DNA from: Primulina eburnea
Taxonomy: Eukaryota > Streptophyta > Magnoliopsida > Lamiales > Gesneriaceae
DNA: 64,000 nt
Direction of reading: 5' to 3'
Assembly: GCF_022965805.1 (NCBI RefSeq)
Contig: NC_133103.1
Span: 47,251,693 to 47,315,692, forward strand
The notes beneath the pieces are model-generated. The model was given only the letters and a program-made list of their open reading frames with translations, did no database searches and was not told the DNA's origin. The translations under genes and the position numbers were made by a program. This document shows, piece by piece, positions 57,591 to 64,000 of this stretch. Positions within the stretch are counted from its first letter, which is position 1, and every line of letters begins with the position of its first letter.

Positions 57591-59742
57591 TGTGGGGACC
57601 CGGACGCTAATCATTTTTTTAATCATCGTTGGGATTTAATTATCAGTTCTAATAAACAGGGTCTAAAAATTTTTTTTTTAAAATGCATCTGCGGAAGGTA
57701 ATGGAATCTAAATAATATACATCTCTGTATAAAAACTACATTTCAGTATAAAAGTACAATATTGTACAAACTAGGTCTAAGGTTCAGTTACTAAATTCAA
57801 GTAAATAAACCAAATCTACAGTAAGTCCGGAATCACCACGCTAACTCGTCTTCTCTCATCATCTTCTTGACCCTGATCCAGCCCCACATGTTGTCATGCA
57901 CACATACAAAACAAGACAACAGCCGGATAACTTCGGTGAGAATAAATCTCAGTATAAAACATGATAAACATGCATATACACAAAATAAATCATAATTTAT
58001 TCTATCATGAATAAAACTAAAAGCAATAGGTTTCATAATCTATGAAATCAAATCAAATAAGCATGCAACTCGAATCTGATAAACATGCAGCTCAAATCAA
58101 ATCATAAAAACATGCTATCATGACTGAAAGCAATAAAAACGGGTTTCATAGTCTATGAAACCACATTCATAAACATATGCAGTTCTAGTCAATTCATGTC
58201 TAGACTCAACTCAACTATAACTCTAGGGATCCCGAGGTGAATAAGACGTCACTGTCTGTCACCTACCCTCCCAATCGGGGTGACGTACGTCTTATTCCTA
58301 GACTTCTGTCATATCTGTATCGAATAATCTACAATAGGAGGGTGTCTGCTCCTATGTAACGATACACCGAACGTCTAGAAGTCTGACTATCTGTCAAACT
58401 TTCCTATCTCAAATGCAATGTATAACAATCTGTAAACAAAGCATAATCATATCATAAAATAAACACAATAATTCTAGTATGTGATTTTATTGGGAAACTC
58501 AAATGAGATCTGATTTGAGTTATATCTTCCCAAATATCACATGAATTATACCTTTGTCTTCCCTGTCTGACGAAGACAATGACCTGTATTCAACTCTGTC
58601 CATATCAAATCTGAAATGACAATATCGAATACAACGTATCAGTAAATAACTCAATACACCATCTGTTCTGATCAATACTCAATTCAGTATACAATCTGAT
58701 CAATGTCTGAACAAGATACAATCTGAGTCATATCAATAATATCACAATCTAATCGAAATCATATCTGAATCTGATCAATCTAAATCAACTGATGTTTCGA
58801 CGGCATAACAATACAATCTGAATAACCCCGTCAATCTGAACATCACAAATGTAATTCTAGAACCCATAATCTGTGTTAATACAATTCATAATCTGAATAC
58901 TAACACAAGTCTGATATAGAATCTCAGTCAACATCTTTCAAAAATCATAACAATTATAGAAACAATCTGTTCTTTAATCTGACTTCAGTTGTACGATATC
59001 TACAGTAGCAGAAACACCATATTTGAATCATATTCAGTTCTGACAACATCATAAATTCAAAACATGTCTAAACGTAACAAAACTTACGTCCAGTTGTAGC
59101 CTGCGTTGATAGGAACACATACCGAAGTCGGATTTCAAAACAGATAGACGGTTTGCTCGGAAATCAATTCTTAAATTCAAGAACGAAGCTTTTCCCACGT
59201 TTCTCAATTCTTTCTTCCAGAAATTCTGAAGAAATTCGCATGTCTCTATATATATATATCCATCCCTCGGCATGCAGCAAGGCAAGTAGCAACGTGCATG
59301 TCTTGCACGTTGCGCGCATATGCGCGCACGAAGTCGCGCATATGCGCCAGTTACTCGAACTAGCAATTTTCTTCTCGCGCATATGCGCCAATTACTTCCG
59401 CGCATATGCGCCAACCATTCTGTGCCTCCCGCGCATATGCGCCATTTACGTCGCGCAAATGCGCCGATGCTTCTGGACATGCCGCGCATGTGCGCGCAGT
59501 GAAGTCGCGCATGTGCGCGCGGGCTTCTGTCCTCCTCGCGCATGTGCGCCGATACACATCGCGCATGTGCGCGGGGATGCTTTCTTGGCACATTTATCAA
59601 TTCTATCGCGACTCTCCCGGTCCAATTTGTTCCGTCTATAATCATCTCGATTACTCAATAACTCATACCGAATTAATTATACACTACGGTAATCGTATCC
59701 AAATCATTTCAGATTACGATAATTAAATTCTCGGGCATTACA
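57591..59742 (-). mobile_element. Solo LTR 3, inverted, with perfect 5-bp target duplication
   Basis: Minus strand TGTAATGCCCGAGAATT to GGGTCCCCACA, 2152 bp, flanked by CTGAT (57586-57590 and 59743-59747). TATA stretch (GATATATATATATAGAG) near 59255. The downstream segment GCAGGCTACAACTGGACGTAAG matches solo LTR 1. Its upstream array uses a different palindrome from the other two copies. No internal genes; open frames in the array are composition artefacts. Confidence 0.95.
59312..59574. repeat. GCGCATATGCGC array in solo LTR 3
   Basis: Ten palindromes of the type GCGCATATGCGC (later units GCGCATGTGCGC, one GCGCAAATGCGC) at 59314, 59336, 59377, 59400, 59431, 59453, 59484, 59507, 59538 and 59561. 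They form five doublets with 22-23 bp spacing and a period of 53-63 bp. Confidence 0.97.
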
Positions 59743-59747
59743 CTGAT

Positions 59748-60699
59748 ACTCCTTGGTTGAGCAAATATGATAGTGAGACGTGATCATACATATGGATAAT
59801 CCTCGAGAATTTGATGTATTTTGACAATGTTGATTAACCTTGTCTTCTGTTCTCGATCACACATTTTTGGTTTTAAGATTTTTTTTTTTTTTTTTTTTTT
59901 AATATAACATCTTTCAATGATTATGTTTTCAATGGACCTTTGTCCTTTAATTGTAGTCATATTAAATAATTTTTTTGTCATATGCGTTGAACTATTACAT
60001 TGACTTGGCGAAGTTCATAGGTTCTGGCTTGTTTGTATTTTCAAAGCTTAAATCGAAGCTGGAACATAATCATTATATATCAATTAAATAATTTTCAAAA
60101 TTTATGTATTAATTCAACAATTTAACAGAAGTAGAAAAAATAGAAAATGAAATATTTTTTAATGTAAAAATGAAAGTGATCAATATTTGAAATTAAAATA
60201 GTGGGAAATAAATTAAAAGAGAAATGTAGAATATAACATTAAATGGATAAAGTGTATTTTTTTTATTTGAAAAAAAATAGTTCTCAATTTCTAAACAAAA
60301 TGCACCATACCTAATTTTATATATTTTTATTATTAAATAATAAATATACTAGTAAATCAGGCGATATGATTCTCTAATTTAGTATACTTCATTTTTTATT
60401 TTCATATATGCTATAAATATTTCTTAGTATTTTTCGTAATTTATTTAATATTTACCATATTAATGTAATCAAATTATTGGAATAAATGGCATGAGATTGT
60501 GATTTCCTATATTTCGTTAATATAATATTAATGTAGTAAATTAAATTTATTTTTTTATGATCGAATCTCAATCGTCCATTTGTTTGTGATTCCATAACGT
60601 GAGACATTTCCTATTATAGTATAAAATATGTATTTTTATCCTAACAATAAATAATAAAAAAATTATAAAAATTAGAGAAATAAACGAATTAATTTTGGG
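59748..60699. other. AT-rich spacer
   Basis: No gene seen. Contains a poly-T run at about 59879-59902. Confidence 0.5.
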
Positions 60700-61234
60700 C
60701 TGCGTTTGGTACGAGAGATTAGGTGAGTTTATGGTTTTTTAATCCACCTAATCTTATGTTTGGTAGAGTTTTTATTTAATCAAGTCAATCTCTCCTATAA
60801 ATGATTAAGTTATATTAACTTGGATAAAATAATCACTTATCACCCTCTAGGATTATTTATCCAACTCTTAATCCATCATATTTTTCTAATTTTTACCCTT
60901 CTCCTATATCCAAACTCACCTACCACTTCCCGCCATCGACCGCCGCCACCGAATGCCAGCCGAACGCCAGCAAACCACCGCCGCCGATAGGCCGGCCGAC
61001 CGCCCGCCCGCCCGCCCGCCCGCCCGTCCGCCCTACGCCAGCCACCACACCACCGCCGTCGTCGAAGTGATGGACAATTTTGTCAATTTATCAAAAAATT
61101 CTTAATTATCCCATTCTTAACAATCATACAAACATAATATTATTTTATCATTATATGTTATATTTCTATTTCAATCAATTTTTTATCATTTATTTCTTAA
61201 TCATTTCATAATTTTATCCTCCAACCAAACGTAG
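60700..61234. mobile_element. MITE-like element with a GC-rich insert
   Basis: Ends CTGCGTTTGGT and ACCAAACGTAG are near-perfect inverted repeats typical of plant MITEs. The outer parts are AT-rich, while about 60925-61070 is very GC-rich, with (CGCC)n-type runs at 61001-61029 and CCGCCGCC repeats. No target duplication was established. Confidence 0.55.
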
Positions 61235-61740
61235 TTTTAGTGAAAAATAAATTTTTTTTGAGTCTGTTTTTTGATAAGAGATTTGTCTCATAAAATCTAC
61301 TCATGAAACAATTTGGTAAAAGTTTTTTTATAATTATTTTAAGCCACAACAATCTATAAATAATTAACAATAAAATAATCAAAACTCTTGTAAAAACATT
61401 CAAAAAAAACCTTACTAAAAAGTCATTTAATTAATTATTAATAATAGATAATCTTATAAAAATATCACCTCTTAATTTTAACATAAATTTTCCTTTAATT
61501 TTAACATAAATTTTCCTTTTAATTTTAACATAAATTTTCAACAATTTATATTTAAATTGATTTAACTCAAAAAAATTGTAAAAAGAATTATTATTACTTT
61601 TAACAAACTAACTTTTTTGTTATACCAAATATTTAATTTTAGCTTAAATTTTCTACAATTTATATTTAAATTGATTTAACTCAAAAAAATAATACCAAAT
61701 ATTTGACGAAGAATATTTAAAATTCAAATTTTATAGTAAA
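61235..61740. repeat. AT-rich spacer with 24-bp tandem repeats
   Basis: Three units of TTAATTTTAACATAAATTTTCC type at about 61471-61542. A longer phrase (CAATTTATATTTAAATTGATTTAACTC) at about 61540-61570 recurs at about 61655-61685. A 5' fragment resembles the dispersed repeat of 23119. Confidence 0.65.
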
Positions 61741-61952
61741 AGAAAGTATATATTGCATTGCACAAATCTCAGTAATAATTCCTTCGAATCGAATCTCAGT
61801 AATCTTGTGCGTGAAGCTTCAAAATGTCTCCGACCATCCATCTGACCAAATGTGAGATGTGATTCGCTCGTGAAATAGCTGTAAAATTCTTTCAATTTCC
61901 TCCATTCTAGATCTCAATTCTGGGCAGTTGTAAAAGATTCTTACTTTTGTGC

Positions 61953-62338
61953 TGGTATGCTTTCTTCATCGATTTTTTAATGGGTTTTTGTGTTTTTGAA
62001 ATTTTAATCATTTGCTCTGTTTCTACTTTCAATCTTGAATTCGTGTTATGTATGTGGTGTGGATGCTGTATTTTGAGATTTGGATTAGGGTTTTGTTTGC
62101 TATTTCTCTATTTATGCGTCACTCATTGGCAGATTCTAAATTTTGTGTCTGATCCTATTCTTAATCAAATACCCATTTGGTTAATTTGTAGAAAACGAGG
62201 AATCATTTGTAGATGGTTTCAATTTTTTGGGATTGATTTTTAGATTCCTCTTTATAGTTTTGGTTGTACGTGAATGTGTTTAAGCGGTCTTGTTTTCATC
62301 TGTTTTTTGGAGCTTGTAGGTTTTGGAGTTTCTGACAG
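61953..62338 (+). other. Likely 5' UTR intron of the bZIP gene
   Basis: The ATG at 62339 is immediately preceded by TTTCTGACAG, a good acceptor. A donor GTATGC follows TTTTGTGCTG at about 61953. This implies a 5' UTR exon upstream and makes the 98-codon open frame at 61947-62243 intronic. Confidence 0.5.
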
Positions 62339-63030
62339 ATGGATAAGGATAAGCCTCACCATGGTAGTGGCAGTTTACTACCTCCGTCAGGGAGGCATTC
62401 TGTCTTCTCACCACCGGTGGGCAGTTCTAATGTGAAGTCGGAGATATCTGGATCATCAAATTTGCCTCCGCTGGGCCCGGGTGGTTTATCAGACCAGGGC
62501 CATTTTGGTCTCGGCATGGGATCTGATTCGAAAAGATTCAGTCAAGATATAAGCAGGATGCCTGACAACCCACCTAAGAATCTGGGCCACCGACGAGCTC
62601 ATTCAGAGATTCTTACCCTTCCAGATGATATAAGTTTTGACAGTGATTTAGGAATCGTGGGTGGATTTGATGGACCATCATTTTCTGATGACACCGAGGA
62701 GGACTTGCTCTCCATGTATCTTGATATGGATAAGTTTAATTCGACCTCCGCTACTTCTGAATTCCAAATGGGTGAATCGTCTGTTTCGTCAGCTGCGGAA
62801 TCTGGTGCGCTATCTGCGACCGCAACATTAACTGATAATCTGGCTCCATCTTTCACTGATAAGCCAAGAATTAGGCATCAACATAGCCAGTCCATGGATG
62901 GTTCAACAACTATCAAGCCAGAGATGCTCGTGTCAGGTTCCGATGATCCATCTTCTGTTGAGACTAAGAAATCCTTGTCTGCTGCTAAACTTGCTGAGCT
63001 TGCTCTTATTGACCCTAAGCGTGCTAAGAG
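62339..63030 (+). CDS. bZIP transcription factor (group I, RF2a/PosF21 type), first coding exon
   Basis: First coding exon of a nuclear group I bZIP factor. The Ser/Pro/Gly-rich N-terminus is followed by the group signatures [20 protein letters not shown] and [12 protein letters not shown] (near residues 70-105), [39 protein letters not shown], and ends [17 protein letters not shown], the lead-in to the DNA-binding basic region. The exon stops in phase 2 at AAGAG|GTAACA. The basic region and leucine zipper must be in exons beyond the window, since the following 970 bp look intronic. The RRAHSE and HSQS motifs are typical 14-3-3 or kinase target sites in this group. 692 nt of coding sequence are seen. 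Confidence 0.93.
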
Positions 63031-64000
63031 GTAACATTTTAAACTTACTATTATGTTTACGGAACTCTGATAGTTCTTCTGGTCTTTGTTTCTATATCGA
63101 CCAATTACTTTTAACAGTTAAGCATTTAATTCTTCAGTTTGCTGTTGACTTCCACGAGTCCTCTTGATGTAATTAAGAGTCCTAAAACAAATTATGAACT
63201 TGATATCTTGCAATACTGATCTGCAGGGTGAAATCTGGTTTTATTTAATTTTTTTTTCATTTAATTCTAATCTATTGTTACGGGCCATTGACATTGGTTT
63301 ATGCGGTTTTTTGACAATATTTGTCGCTTTGTAGCCACGGTATTGAATGAGTTTCCTCCTTAACAACCATGTTTTATGGCTATTAAAATTTAATCCGAAT
63401 TATTGTTTACATATTTTGGTCTTTTGACTTTTTTCTCAACCGTATTTGTATATAGATTATCCTGTTTATTTGTTGGTTTTACTTTCTTTTAATGTGAACA
63501 AATGTGTGTTATTATTCTGGATTATGTTTCTGTAACGTGTAATCTTCTTCGCTTAGTTCAGTAGTCATGTTTATGTTCCTTTAGGATAGTTTTTGGACAT
63601 TATGCTTGCTTTGCATATGTTTTTCATTGCGAATATTTTTGTTCAATCTTTGTCACACTGGTGGTATGGGCATGTTTATCATCAAAGCTTAAGGTTATCT
63701 AATGGAAATAGGTGCATTTATGATAGCTGTCCAAAACATATCATGGTATTAAAATATACCTTTGTAACCACGAAGTGGCCTTTTTCCCCCGTTAAAAATA
63801 TACACTTTTTACGAGTCTAGCTGGTCGTAGACACTTGGATGCTTTATCCAATCTTCACACCTGCACCCCTGTATGTTTTAACACTTGCATAACATATCTC
63901 TAATTCACTATAATTCATGTATTGGTTATCTCCATAAAAATCTGGACTACTTTGTTTGTACCAAGTTTGGAGGTCTAACTGCACATTACAAAAATTGAAG
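63031..64000 (+). other. First coding intron of the bZIP gene (continues past the window)
   Basis: Starts GTAACATTTT. T-rich, no basic-region exon text found in any frame up to the end. Confidence 0.7.

Noticed and set aside
59049..59727. Long open frames on both strands, up to 198 codons, rich in Ala/Arg/His/Met
   Set aside because: They follow the GCGCATATGCGC array of solo LTR 3. The presence of open frames on both strands is a composition effect.
61947..62243. 98-codon hydrophobic open frame upstream of the bZIP ATG
   Set aside because: It spans the likely 5' UTR intron with a good acceptor before the bZIP ATG, and is Cys/Phe-rich from T-rich intron sequence.

Overview
This window is nuclear DNA of a flowering plant. 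The genes are interrupted by many small GT-AG introns, the spacers are AT-rich, and several transposon families are present. The proteins look like those of a core eudicot; an asterid such as a Lamiales species is my guess only. No prokaryotic features, tRNA, rRNA or CRISPR arrays were found.

Host genes (exons resolved by splice sites and reading phase): (1) SAS10/UTP3, a ribosome-biogenesis factor, minus strand, 16 exons, 7616-22206, 670 aa. (2) RRP42, an exosome subunit, minus strand, 24951-27441, 286 aa, with a 5' UTR exon near 28.7 kb and one GC-AG intron. (3) A plastid DUF1118-type membrane protein, minus strand, 30749-34440, 164 aa. (4) A chloroplast trigger-factor-like protein, minus strand, 49039-56420, with a 14-nt micro-exon and an apparent frameshift in its last exon. 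(5) The first coding exon of a group I bZIP factor (RF2a/PosF21 type), plus strand, 62339-63030, whose remainder lies beyond the window.

Viral fossils: two old copies of one endogenous caulimovirid (plant pararetrovirus), both on the minus strand. Copy A (1 to about 6630) is cut by the left window edge. Copy B (about 37.2 to 46.76 kb) is nearly complete but split by a 2.16-kb solo LTR. In viral sense the order is tRNA-Met primer site, two small ORFs, a VAP-like ORF, coat protein, movement protein, protease/RT/RNase H, transactivator, then promoter and leader. CP and MP are separate overlapping ORFs, and MP sits between CP and RT. Each copy has its own frameshifts and stops. The two ends of copy B still carry complementary arms of a leader hairpin.

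Other mobile DNA: a degraded chromodomain Ty3/gypsy element in SAS10 intron 12; three solo LTRs of one family (35164-36903, 37667-39826, 57591-59742), all with doublet arrays of dyad motifs upstream of their TATA boxes; two hAT-type elements with 8-bp target duplications; a PIF/Harbinger MITE at the junction of a 154-bp tandem duplication; a MULE transposase remnant; and a dispersed short repeat family.

Most notable observations: the gene order and overlaps of the caulimovirid, its shunt-type leader hairpin, and the LTR arrays, in which the palindromic core has been replaced while the 22-23 bp doublet spacing is kept.
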